NCBI GenBank assembly: GCA_951812975.1
Contig: CATOTC010000001.1
Span: 620,001 to 684,000, forward strand
Length of the DNA stretch: 64,000 nt
Direction: 5' to 3'
DNA from: an uncultured Acidimicrobiales bacterium
GTDB taxonomy: Bacteria > Actinomycetota > Acidimicrobiia > Acidimicrobiales > Aldehydirespiratoraceae
Under the pieces are notes generated by a model. That model was given only the letters and a program-made list of their open reading frames with translations, did not search any database and had not been told where the DNA came from. Shown here one piece after another: positions 1-7,761 of the stretch (position 1 is the first letter of the stretch; each line of letters starts with the position of its first letter). The position numbers and the translations under genes are program-made.

Positions 1-1114
1 CGATTTCGTATACGGCCTCGAGCACCTCGACGAGCTTGGAACGAGGCACCACCGTGTCGTGGAGGTAGTAGTCGGGTGCAACCCGCGCTATCGCCCCGAA
101 GGCACTCTTTCGTCCCTTCCAGAGCAGCGCCCGCTCCTCTTCGTCAGCCGCCACCCGCACGTTCCCGCCATGTGCGAGCCCGATCTCGGTGACCTTCCTG
201 GTGTCCGCCTCAACTCCTCGTGAAAGGCCGTCGACCTCGATCAACAGCACCGCTGCCGCTTCGCGGGGGTAGCCGGCATGCACAAAGTCCTCGACGGCGG
301 CCACGCAGCGCTGGTCCATCATCTCAATGGCAGCGGGAACCAGTCCCGATGCAATCACCGCACCTACAGTGGCCGCCGCATCAGCCACCGTGTCGAATGA
401 CAGCAACAGCGTCTTGATGCTCTCCGGGTCGGGCGTCAGGCGCACCGCAATCTTGGTGGCAATGCCGAACATGCCCTCCGAACCGACGAAGGCGCCTCGC
501 AGGTCATAACCGGAGGGTTCAGCGTCGAGTCCACCGAGCACGACCGCTTCGCCGCTCGACAGAACCACCTCCACAGCCAGCACATGTGCACTCGTCACTC
601 CGTAGGCAAGACAGTGGGGTCCACCAGAATTATTGGCCACGTTGCCGCCGATGGTGCACACCTGTTGCGACGACGGGTCGGGGGCGAAGTGCACGCCCAG
701 CGGCGCCACCTGCCGGGACAGATCAAGGTTGACGACACCTGGTTGCACCCAAGCAACGCGATCCTCCACATCGACTTCGAGCACCCGGTTCATGCGCGTC
801 GTGGAGACGACGATGGGATCGCCGAGGGGCGCGGCCCCACCGCTCAAACCCGAGCCGGCTCCTCGGGGAAGGACGGCCCGGTCGTGGCTTGCGGCGACTT
901 GCATGATTGCTTGCACATGCTCGGTTGAATCCGGGAAGCACACCGGCCCCGCGGTGCCGTCGGAGAACATTGAGGCGTCTGCACTGGCGAGATGCCGAGC
1001 TGCCCCGTCGGCGCGGACCCTCTCGGGGCCGAGCGCTCTGACCAGATCCGCCACACACGGATCGGTGTGCGCGTGGCGAGCACCTTCCTGGCAAGTTCTT
1101 CTACCGAGCCTCAT
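1..1114 (-). CDS. glcD: FAD-linked oxidase, glycolate oxidase GlcD-like (3' end outside window)
   Basis: The minus strand reads open from ATG at 1114 to the window edge, about 371 codons, with no stop. AAGGA sits about seven bases before this ATG. The translation shows the FAD-binding PCMH-type fold: PRGAGSGLSGGAAP near residue 95, then IGGNVANNSGGPH, YGVTSAH and GYDLRGAFVGSEGMFGI, followed by WKGRKSAFGAIARVAPDYY and LHDTVVPRSKL. That order matches GlcD, which oxidises glycolate or another 2-hydroxy acid with FAD. The C-terminal FAD-oxidase domain lies beyond base 1. Whether it works with GlcE/GlcF partners or is a D-lactate dehydrogenase cannot be seen here. The downstream gene on the right is an unrelated broken gene. 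Confidence 0.88.
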   Translation of the reverse strand, partial: MRLGRRTCQEGARHAHTDPCVADLVRALGPERVRADGAARHLASADASMFSDGTAGPVCFPDSTEHVQAIMQVAASHDRAVLPRGAGSGLSGGAAPLGDPIVVSTTRMNRVLEVDVEDRVAWVQPGVVNLDLSRQVAPLGVHFAPDPSSQQVCTIGGNVANNSGGPHCLAYGVTSAHVLAVEVVLSSGEAVVLGGLDAEPSGYDLRGAFVGSEGMFGIATKIAVRLTPDPESIKTLLLSFDTVADAAATVGAVIASGLVPAAIEMMDQRCVAAVEDFVHAGYPREAAAVLLIEVDGLSRGVEADTRKVTEIGLAHGGNVRVAADEEERALLWKGRKSAFGAIARVAPDYYLHDTVVPRSKLVEVLEAVYEI

Positions 1115-1189
1115 TGGAGATTCCTTGCGTGAACGCCCACACTCACAACCTAGCCAAGCGCGTAGCTGGAACTCGTTTCGTCGCCGATC

Positions 1190-2105
1190 TCAGGTCGAAG
1201 CCGCAACCCGCATGGCACGTTCGAGAATCTGCTGGTCTCCGAGGAGGTGGCGCAGGCGGTTCTCCAGGCCGGCTATCGGATACAGGTTCTGCGGGCACGC
1301 GTGTCCTTGTGCGGTTCGCTGGCGAAGCGTTGCAGCGTGGCGGTTACTTCCTCTGCCCTGTTGATCGCTTGTGCTGCGGGCCCGGTACCGACGAGTTCGC
1401 AACGGACGATGCCCGCGTGCGGGTTGCTCCTGGGTCCCCGCAGACGCAGTTACCAGGACCAACGAGTGAAACCCATGACGCTGATCAGGAACACCGGTGT
1501 CCGTTGCCCCTCCTAGAGCTGTTGCGGGATCGCTTGTTGAGGCTCGGGCAGATACTGGACGTGCTGGGTCTTGACGTATCCGACGCCGTTGGTGTTCATG
1601 CGTCCCCGGAGCGGGCCGTCGAAGATGACCATGTCGGCATCGTGGTCGTGTCCGAACTGGGTCTTGAGGCGGGTCATCTGCTCGTGAATGCCGTTGTAGA
1701 CGTCGGTGGGTGCGTCGCTTGCGCACGGGACGAATTCGTAGGTGCCGTGACTTGTGTGGATCGGCTTGCCGCCTCGGACGGCGATGCAAAGACCCCTCTC
1801 TTCACCTCAACGTCAACCACATGAGCTTCGCGCTGGTCACACTTGACGGCACCCGCGGCCACTGAAGCGCACACCCCCGCATGCACCAGTTCCCCGTCAC
1901 TGATCCAGATCCTCGCGTCGATTCGCCGAACGCCGTCAACGAACAGGACGCTGTCGGCCAGTTCGGGCGACTCGGGCTGTTGAGGAATCCAATCATCGGC
2001 ATCGACTTCGATCCCGACGTTCACATCGCCCGTCGATTCCTCCATCTGCTCGGGGTCGAGGCCGATCCCGTACTCCGGTGCCCAAGTCTCCACACTGAAC
2101 TTCAC
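1190..2105 (-). pseudogene. NurA-like nuclease, broken by frameshifts and stops
   Basis: A GTG at 2105 preceded by AAGGAG opens a frame reading MKFSVETWAPEYGIGLD and later VLFVDGVRRIDARIW, the N-terminal pattern of actinobacterial NurA-domain proteins. Around 1795-1805 the frame slips; the next frame reads CIAVRGGKPIHTSHGTYEF, MVIFDGPLRGR and GVGYVKTQHVQYLP, the family core with its DGPL acidic site. It then hits TAG at 1513-1515 and TAA at 1450-1452, still showing FTRWSW and GIVRCEL between and after. A further slip near 1295-1300 is needed to reach PQNLYPIAGLENRLRHLLGD and the stop at 1190. At least two frameshifts and two stops make it a pseudogene. Its GTG overlaps the stop of the upstream methyltransferase (GTGA), so the two were co-translated. 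NurA normally works with HerA; only a HerA N-terminal remnant is visible, 14 kb away. Confidence 0.75.
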
Positions 2106-4228
2106 AACGAACGCTCCTTGCTGCGGCGGCCGAGACGGCCACGCCACCAGTTCATCAGTTGATCGGCGTCAGAGACACCATACGCGTCGCACATGAGCGC
2201 ACCCGCCTCCTGAAGGTGTTGTGTCCTCTTCTGTGACGAGGATGCCCTGCTGGCATCGCGGGTCAGCGCCGCGGCGCGGTCCCATGCGGCACAACTCGGT
2301 GGCAGGGGAAGGCGGAGAACTTGAGAAGCGCTCAATTTGAGGGTGTCGATGCTGAGCGCCGCACCCATGTACCGTGCCGCCGCCCATGCGGTGATCGGGG
2401 GTGACATCAGCGCCGCGGCAACGTGCCACAGGCCGATCCCGTCGGTCGTTATGGTGATGACCGGCACCGACGGCAGCAGCACGCCTGTCTCGTCGACGAC
2501 TACTTCGATGACCCGCGTCTGTGTAGCGAGCAGCAGCTTTGGAACCAGACGGCTCTCTGCCCAGTCGCCGAGGCCGCCTTCGGAGCGCAGCCGGTTGAGA
2601 TCTACGACCGGCGCGTCGTAGTCGATCTTGTTGAACCTGGTGCGCCGGGTGCCCCAATGAAGTTCGGCGGGGTCTATTACGCCGGTTGTGACCAGTGCTG
2701 CGGTGCTGATTCCGTCTGGAACTCGACCGTCGGCCTCCTCGACGAATCCGACGAGTCCGTAGTACTGATCCCTGAAATCGGCGGTGGCGCTGAGCACGGC
2801 GCCCATGGCCAGGCTCTCATCGAGGTCGACCCTCGGGATCCCGAAACCATCGGCGATCAGCGGTGCCCAAGTTTCCATTTGCGTGATTTCGTCTGCGTCG
2901 ATTCGTAGTGGCGCGAGTGCACGGAAGTCGGAACCAGTGAAACGGCAAAGCTCGGTTGTAAATGGCCTTTCTCCATTGCGAAAGACCACTACACAGGTGC
3001 GTACCGAAGCATCGAAAACGCCCTCGCGTGCGACCCAGAGTGTTTCTAGAGTCCCCCGGGTTGTGAGGGCCTCTCGCGCCCCTCTGGTGTCGGCGGATGA
3101 AAGGATGCTGGCCGGTTGCACCAGACCGATCCGTCCGCTGGCGGGGCGCACCAACTGCGAAGCGAGTTCCGCGAAGATCACCGCTGTGTCGGCATATCCT
3201 TTGGCGACCCCTGGATAACGCCGTTTCAGGAAGGCGGCGAGTTCTTGGGGCTGGGCGGTCATGGTCTCGAGTTGGTTGAGGAACGGCGGATTGCCGATGA
3301 TCACGTCGAAGCCTCCTCCCCATCCCGTTTCGGGGTTGGTCTGGCCCTCCTTGAACACCTCCGGGAACTCCAGATGCCAGTGGAACGCTCTGTGTTCACC
3401 GGTGCCTAGTTCTTGGTCACTCTGGGCGAGGAGTTTCGGGGTGAGCCCGAGCAGCGAATCACCGCAGCGGATCCGGCTCTCACCCGAACCGGACGACAGC
3501 GCGAATTTGCAGAGTTCCACGGCTATCGGGTCGTTGTCGACCCCATAGATACAGTGCTTCACAACATCGCACCGCGCTAGTTCGAACTCTTCGGTGGACG
3601 GACCGGATTGCGCGCTGCGCAGGGTTGCCAGCACAGAGCCGACCCGGTCCGCCGCCGCGGTCAGGAAGTGGCCGGACCCGCAGGCCGGATCGAGGATCTT
3701 GAGATCGAGCAGCGCAGTTTCTGGTTCGTCGCCGGCCAACGCTTCGTTGATCGCAGGGTCGAGTGTCCAGTCGAGTATGCGCTCAACCAGCGCCTCCGGC
3801 GTGTAATAGCTTCCACTCGCCTTGCGGTCGTGTTGGGGCGCACGACCAAGCGCCACCTCCCAAGTGTCCGTGTCGACGCTTAACCACATTTCCAGCATCG
3901 ACTCATAAACCGCTCCAAGCTCCGCGGCATCAATTTCACTGCGAATCCGTCGTGCGGTCTCTTCGAATGAACTGCCGCTAGCCATCTCGCGCAACCGGGC
4001 GACACCGAGGCCCTCGAAGAACAATCCGTAGAGCAGGTCCAGCAATTCGCAATAGAGATCGTGCTCAGTCGTTACTCCGCTGTTGATCTCGTCACGCAAT
4101 TCGGCACTATCGGCTAAAAGGGCGCCCCCGAGTTCAACGACTACGCTCTCAACCGCCACACCAACCCTGCCCAGCAGCGGCGTTAGTCTCAGCAGGAGAC
4201 ACGCCGCAGAACGCCTTGTCAGGAACAA
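2102..4228 (-). CDS. Eco57I/type IIG-like DNA adenine-N6 methyltransferase
   Basis: A 708-residue protein with methyltransferase motif X (GSYYTPEALV, residues 139-148), motif I DPACGSGHF (180-188), YGVDNDPIAVEL (228-239) and motif IV NPPF (313-316). The order X-I-IV is that of gamma-class N6-adenine methyltransferases, and the long tail beyond residue 450 resembles a TaqI/Eco57I-type target-recognition region. No nuclease motif is visible, so cleavage activity may come from a partner or be absent. The first 30 residues look unlike the rest, and an alternative frame starting MSLEEIVPDKAF lies just upstream, so the N terminus may be truncated or shifted. The stop overlaps the GTG of the broken NurA-like gene, which suggests a former methyltransferase-nuclease defence operon. 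Activity is unproven. Confidence 0.75.
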   Translation of the reverse strand: MFLTRRSAACLLLRLTPLLGRVGVAVESVVVELGGALLADSAELRDEINSGVTTEHDLYCELLDLLYGLFFEGLGVARLREMASGSSFEETARRIRSEIDAAELGAVYESMLEMWLSVDTDTWEVALGRAPQHDRKASGSYYTPEALVERILDWTLDPAINEALAGDEPETALLDLKILDPACGSGHFLTAAADRVGSVLATLRSAQSGPSTEEFELARCDVVKHCIYGVDNDPIAVELCKFALSSGSGESRIRCGDSLLGLTPKLLAQSDQELGTGEHRAFHWHLEFPEVFKEGQTNPETGWGGGFDVIIGNPPFLNQLETMTAQPQELAAFLKRRYPGVAKGYADTAVIFAELASQLVRPASGRIGLVQPASILSSADTRGAREALTTRGTLETLWVAREGVFDASVRTCVVVFRNGERPFTTELCRFTGSDFRALAPLRIDADEITQMETWAPLIADGFGIPRVDLDESLAMGAVLSATADFRDQYYGLVGFVEEADGRVPDGISTAALVTTGVIDPAELHWGTRRTRFNKIDYDAPVVDLNRLRSEGGLGDWAESRLVPKLLLATQTRVIEVVVDETGVLLPSVPVITITTDGIGLWHVAAALMSPPITAWAAARYMGAALSIDTLKLSASQVLRLPLPPSCAAWDRAAALTRDASRASSSQKRTQHLQEAGALMCDAYGVSDADQLMNWWRGRLGRRSKERSL

Positions 4229-4274
4229 TCTCTTCCAAAGACATTGGTGGCGACAATAGCACGCACCCCCGTGT

Positions 4275-4472
4275 CTAAGACCAGAGGGTGCATATCGGGG
4301 CGGCGGTGATGTGTTCCGACAGTTGATAGGTGTGGGGTCCCGTGTGGAGGATTACGCCGGCGACGAAACGATCCCCGAGTTGGTCACGCATCTATGCGAG
4401 GCGTGATGCGTCACTCCGGCCAGGTGCGTTAGTCGCCTTGATCTCTATTCCTGCCACGCCGTGCCCATGGTC
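4275..4472 (-). pseudogene. C-terminal fragment of a DUF4143 AAA-type ATPase
   Basis: The minus strand between a TGA at 4473-4475 and TAG at 4275-4277 reads GVAGIEIKATNAPGRSDA, then an in-frame stop, then RDQLGDRFVAGVILHTGP and ends APICTLWS. This is the typical last 60 residues of DUF4143 proteins (E-V-K-A core of a nuclease-like fold and the LGDRF-GV-L-YTG strand). No ATPase half is present and there is an internal stop, so it is a remnant. It fills most of the gap between the methyltransferase and the toxin gene. Confidence 0.6.
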
Positions 4473-4507
4473 TCAGGGATTCTGCGGACGTTTGTCGCCG
4501 GGGCCGA

Positions 4508-4822
4508 TCAGAGTCCGAGCAGGTCGGCGATAAGTTCGCGGATCTGTTGCAGCGCTACGGATCCGATGTTCGTGCCCGTTGTCTCGACCACGCGGTCGAC
4601 GCTGATAGTCGTCGGGAGGTGTGCTTGGGCGACACCGAACCCGGTGACATCAACCTCGCTCAACCATCCTCGGCTTCTGGTCGTGCAGGGTATGACCACG
4701 ATCGCGTGTTGCCGGAACTCGAGTACATCATCGGAGGTGACGATGATCGCCGGTCGGACGAACCCTGGCTCGCCCCTCGCCGGCGTCCCGAAGTCGCAAC
4801 GGACAACGTCACCTGCTTGCAT
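4508..4822 (-). CDS. MazF/PemK-like mRNA interferase toxin
   Basis: The 104-residue reading from ATG 4822 gives MQAGDVVRCDFGTPARGEPG, then FVRPAIIVTSDDVL, IVVIPCTTRS and LPTTISVDRVVET. This is the PemK/MazF fold, which cleaves single-stranded RNA; the RPA-VVS/TSD strand carries the conserved Arg (R24). The open frame extends upstream to 4897, but MazF proteins usually begin two to four residues before the G-D/E-V motif, so 4822 is preferred; 4831 is a second choice. It overlaps the 3' end of the antitoxin gene by 14 bases, as in many type II toxin-antitoxin operons, where the antitoxin comes first. No strong ribosome-binding site is visible, consistent with coupled translation. Confidence 0.8.
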   Translation of the reverse strand: MQAGDVVRCDFGTPARGEPGFVRPAIIVTSDDVLEFRQHAIVVIPCTTRSRGWLSEVDVTGFGVAQAHLPTTISVDRVVETTGTNIGSVALQQIRELIADLLGL

Positions 4823-5030
4823 CAGCGACATCGAATGCAGACGCATCGAGCACAGCTTCGTCGTCGGCATCGAGCAGGGCGCTTGCGAGCTGCGCACCCA
4901 TGATGCGACGACGTTCCCGTCGGATCATCTTCTCAAGCTGCGCGTCGTATGTCAGCCCCTCGCGATCGGCGAGCAGGCGCAGGGCATCCCTATTCTGGAC
5001 CGAGACCTTGATGGTAGTCGAATCAGGCAT
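4809..5030 (-). CDS. Antitoxin of the MazEF-like pair
   Basis: A 73-residue protein: an N-terminal beta strand STTIKVSVQNRDALRLLADR followed by two predicted helices and an acidic C-terminal tail (LLDADDEAVLDASAF). That arrangement fits a ribbon-helix-helix DNA-binding domain with a toxin-neutralising tail. It is placed directly before and overlaps the MazF-like toxin gene, which is the strongest evidence for its role. Such antitoxins usually repress their own promoter; a start at 5030 puts that promoter in the 110 bases between here and the direct repeats. Confidence 0.72.
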   Translation of the reverse strand: MPDSTTIKVSVQNRDALRLLADREGLTYDAQLEKMIRRERRRIMGAQLASALLDADDEAVLDASAFDVADASR

Positions 5031-5140
5031 ACCGTGGAGTATACCTCTGTGGACTCGTCAATGGTAGCCGGGATCTCCTGCACCTCTACAGTCGTTTCGG
5101 AACGCAGTTGAGCCGTGACGAAGCCGTCTGGAAGCCTGCC

Positions 5141-5227
5141 CAGTACCCATTTCGCGGGGGGTCAGTACCGGTTTCACGCGGGAGTCAGTAACCATTTCAC
5201 GCGCAGCTCAGTACCTATTTCACGCGG
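5141..5227. repeat. Four direct repeats of 22-23 bp
   Basis: Units start at 5141, 5163, 5186 and 5209 and share CAGTACC..TTTCACGCG with small changes. The spacing is about two helical turns. Serial copies of a CAGT-type motif at this spacing are typical of the ends of IS21-family elements, where they bind the transposase; no istA or istB gene is present, so this could be a stranded IS end. The array abuts the stop of the SbcC fragment. From 5031 to 5140 nothing else was recognised. Confidence 0.6.
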
Positions 5228-5517
5228 TTAAGCGGTCACTCGGGTGACGGTGGAGGTTGTGGGGGTCTTGGCGACCTCGAAACGGAGGGGCATGCGTTCG
5301 GCGAGTTCGCGGATGTGGGTGACGATGGCGACCATTCGGCCTGAGGCGCCCAGTTCCTCGATCGCGGCTGCGGTCACATCGAGGGTTTCGGGGTCGAGCG
5401 TGCCGAACCCCTCGTCGAGGAACAGCGAGTCCAGTCCCGGAGCACCTTCCGGGGCCATCTCGGCGTGACTGTCGCTGAGAGCCACGGTCGCCCCGGAGTG
5501 AGGGCCGAGTTCGACGG
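5228..5517 (-). pseudogene. C-terminal fragment of an SbcC/Rad50-like ATPase
   Basis: The minus strand ends with VALSDSHAEMAPEGAPGLDS, LFLDEGFGTLDPETLDV, AAAIEELGASGRMVAIVTH and IRELAERMPLRFEV. This is the Walker B, D-loop and H-loop end of SbcC, the ATPase of the SbcCD double-strand-end nuclease. The ABC signature (LSGG) and everything N-terminal to it are missing: upstream of about 5517 the minus strand is antisense to a hydrolase fragment. It is therefore a cut-off tail, not a working gene. It lies between the 22-bp repeats and a head-on second fragment, so a rearrangement joined them. Confidence 0.72.
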
Positions 5518-6271
5518 CACCTTCGGCCCCCGCGTGGAGAACGAGCAGTACGGCGCGATGGCTCATTTCCCCGAGCAAATTCGGGCCGACGCCCGGGTGC
5601 CGGTACTGTTGTTGAGCAGCGAGACCGACGTGACGGTATTGCGAAACGCGGCCATTGAGCAGGCCGACAGCGAAAACGTCCGGGTTTGGGAAATGCCAGG
5701 AGCCGCTCACGCCGACACCTACTTGCTGGTGGCATCGAGAGCCGACGGGGGTCAGCTTGAGCCGGTGGAATTCACCCGGATGCTCGAACCGATCACCGAC
5801 CTCGTGATAATGACCGTGGAAAAGCCCATCAACTCCGCACCGCATCAGCACTACGTGGCCCAAGCCGCCTTGGAGCACCTCGACCGGTGGGTCGGGCACG
5901 GTGAGGCACCCCCCTCCGCTGCCCGTTTGGAGTTGCTCGATGACGACAAAACCTGCCAGCGAGATGAACTGGGCAACGCCCGAGGTGGCATCCGCAACCC
6001 GTGGGTCGACGTTCCCATCAGGGTGCTCTCCGGTGAAGGACAAGGGGGCGAGGGTTTTGCCTTCCTCTTCGGCACCACTGCACCACTGGAACCAAAAGCC
6101 ATTGCCCGGCTCTACCCCGAGGGGTGCGACGACTACTTGGCGGACTTCACCCCCGCCCTCGACCAGACAATTGCCGCCGGATACATCCTTGAAGCCGACC
6201 GAGACGAGATCTTGGCCGTCGCAGCGGAGACCTTTGAGATGGCCTGCGCCTCACCCACCGATGTGAGCTGA
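5518..6271 (+). pseudogene. C-terminal fragment of an alpha/beta-hydrolase-domain (Abhydrolase_10-like) protein
   Basis: The open frame starts at GTG 5465, but its first 15-20 codons are antisense to the SbcC fragment. From about 5518 it reads RVPVLLLSSETDVTVLRNA, VRVWEMPGAAHADTYLLV and HYVAQAALEHLDRWVGHGEA. These are the acid and His segments of a secreted-esterase-like family of roughly 450-500 residues. The nucleophile (G-x-S-x-G) half is missing, so about half of the protein is gone. The end PLEPKAIARLYPEGCDDY onward looks intact. It cannot be catalytic as it stands. A stop-to-stop gap to 6381 holds nothing recognised. Confidence 0.65.
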
Positions 6272-6381
6272 CCCGGTATCCATGCCACTAACGTCAAAGT
6301 GGCAAGAAGAAGCCATCGAACGCCGCCGTGGCCGACGTGTGCGGCGACCAACTGGCCTGCCTGGGGGTGCCTAACCGCCTG

Positions 6382-7761
6382 TCAGGTGAGCAGTCGCTGC
6401 ACCGTCCCAGCCAGCCGCGACTTTCGGCCGGTTATCGCCTCGGTGCGGTCGGCAATGCCCATGGTCTTCAGTGCCCCGTTGATACCCAGCCATCGCAGCG
6501 GCTCTGGCGCCCATTGCCGCGACCAGTGTCCCACCCAGGGCAGGTCGATGCGGGGCGAATCGGTCTCAGTGATCAGCTCGGCGATGGTCCGGCCGGCCAG
6601 GTTAGCGGGTGCCACCCCCTCACCGACGTAACCACCGCCCCAGGCCATGCCGCTTTCCCGATCGAGTCCAACCGAAGGGAACCAGTCGCGGGGCACGCCG
6701 ATCACACCGCCCCAGCGGTGCGTAATGGCCACATCTGAGAGCATGGGCAAGAGCTCGACCAGCGTTTTGACGATGCGGTCGTGGGTGCGCGATCTCTGTT
6801 CGACCGAGCTGACGATCCCTGAGCCGAAGCTATAGAGCGCCCCCCTTCCTCCGAACGCGATCCGACCGTCGGCAGTGCGCTGTCCATAGATCACCATGAA
6901 TCGGTCGTCGGCAAAGGTCTGCCGGTGGCTCAGACCGATGTCGGCCCAGAGCGCGTCGTCGAGAGGTTCGGTGGCCACCATCAGCGAATACAGCGGTGCC
7001 AAGGACCGGCGGTTCCCCTCCAGCGTGGCGGTGTAGCCTTCCAGGGCTCGAACTACGACATCGGCCTTGACCACTCCCCGGTCGGTCGCAACGCGGCCCG
7101 ATTCGATGGCGGTGGCGGTTGTGCCCTCGACGATCGTGCCGCCCAAGCGCTCGACAGCATCGCCGAGCCCCCGAACCAGCCGGGCCGGATGGAGGGCCGC
7201 GGTGTGGGCGAAGAACATGCCTCCCGCCACTCTGGTAGCGGCCAAGTGGGTGCTGGCCTCGGACGCGCTCAGCATCCGCATATCGCTTTCGGACAGCCCA
7301 TAGGCATGGTGAAAGAGCTCGACATGCTCCCGCTGTCGGGTGAGATGGGCCCGATTGCGGGCCAGGTAGACCGCTCCGCCCTTGGCGTAGTGGCAGTCGA
7401 TCCCCTCGCGCTCTGCCACTCGACCTACCTCGCCGACGGTGTCATGCAGTGCGTGGAGGAACCGTCGAGCCGCGTCGTTGCCGGCGACGGCCTCGTGCCG
7501 TTCGGGACCGGCGGCTAACTCTCCCATACACCATCCGCCGTTTCGGCCCGACGCTCCGAAGCCCACGATGTCGCGCTCAATCACAATGACTCGAATCGAC
7601 GGGTCAATGGACAGCAGGTAGTAGGCGGTCCACAGCCCGGTGTAACCCCCACCCACAATGGCAACGTCTACTTCGACATCGCCATCCAACGCCGGGCGCG
7701 GTTCAAGCGAGCCCGGGCAGGATTCGAGCCAGAACGACCGGGCACGATATCGGCTGCTCAA
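6382..7761 (-). CDS. FAD-dependent amine oxidoreductase (DAO/PuuB-like), copy 1
   Basis: A 459-residue flavoprotein with an N-terminal Rossmann dinucleotide motif VDVAIVGGGYTGLWTAYYL and GFGASGRNGGWC, the usual DAO-family signature of gamma-glutamylputrescine oxidase and relatives; RWGGVIGVPRDWFPSVG and GYVGEGVAPANLAGRTIAEL form the C-terminal flavin loop. It would oxidise an amine or gamma-glutamyl amine to an aldehyde. The start is chosen as TTG at 7761, which overlaps the stop of the upstream oxidase gene (TTGA); the frame runs further up only by overlapping that gene's body. It is the last gene of the leftward arm of the polyamine locus. Exact substrate is inferred from context. Confidence 0.82.
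   Translation of the reverse strand: MSSRYRARSFWLESCPGSLEPRPALDGDVEVDVAIVGGGYTGLWTAYYLLSIDPSIRVIVIERDIVGFGASGRNGGWCMGELAAGPERHEAVAGNDAARRFLHALHDTVGEVGRVAEREGIDCHYAKGGAVYLARNRAHLTRQREHVELFHHAYGLSESDMRMLSASEASTHLAATRVAGGMFFAHTAALHPARLVRGLGDAVERLGGTIVEGTTATAIESGRVATDRGVVKADVVVRALEGYTATLEGNRRSLAPLYSLMVATEPLDDALWADIGLSHRQTFADDRFMVIYGQRTADGRIAFGGRGALYSFGSGIVSSVEQRSRTHDRIVKTLVELLPMLSDVAITHRWGGVIGVPRDWFPSVGLDRESGMAWGGGYVGEGVAPANLAGRTIAELITETDSPRIDLPWVGHWSRQWAPEPLRWLGINGALKTMGIADRTEAITGRKSRLAGTVQRLLT

Noticed and set aside
1114..1824. Plus-strand 236-codon frame
   Set aside because: Opposite to the NurA-like pseudogene, which explains the region better on the minus strand.
5141..5227. Possible CRISPR array
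   Set aside because: Only four units, spacing of 22-23 bp with no unique spacers between, and no cas genes.
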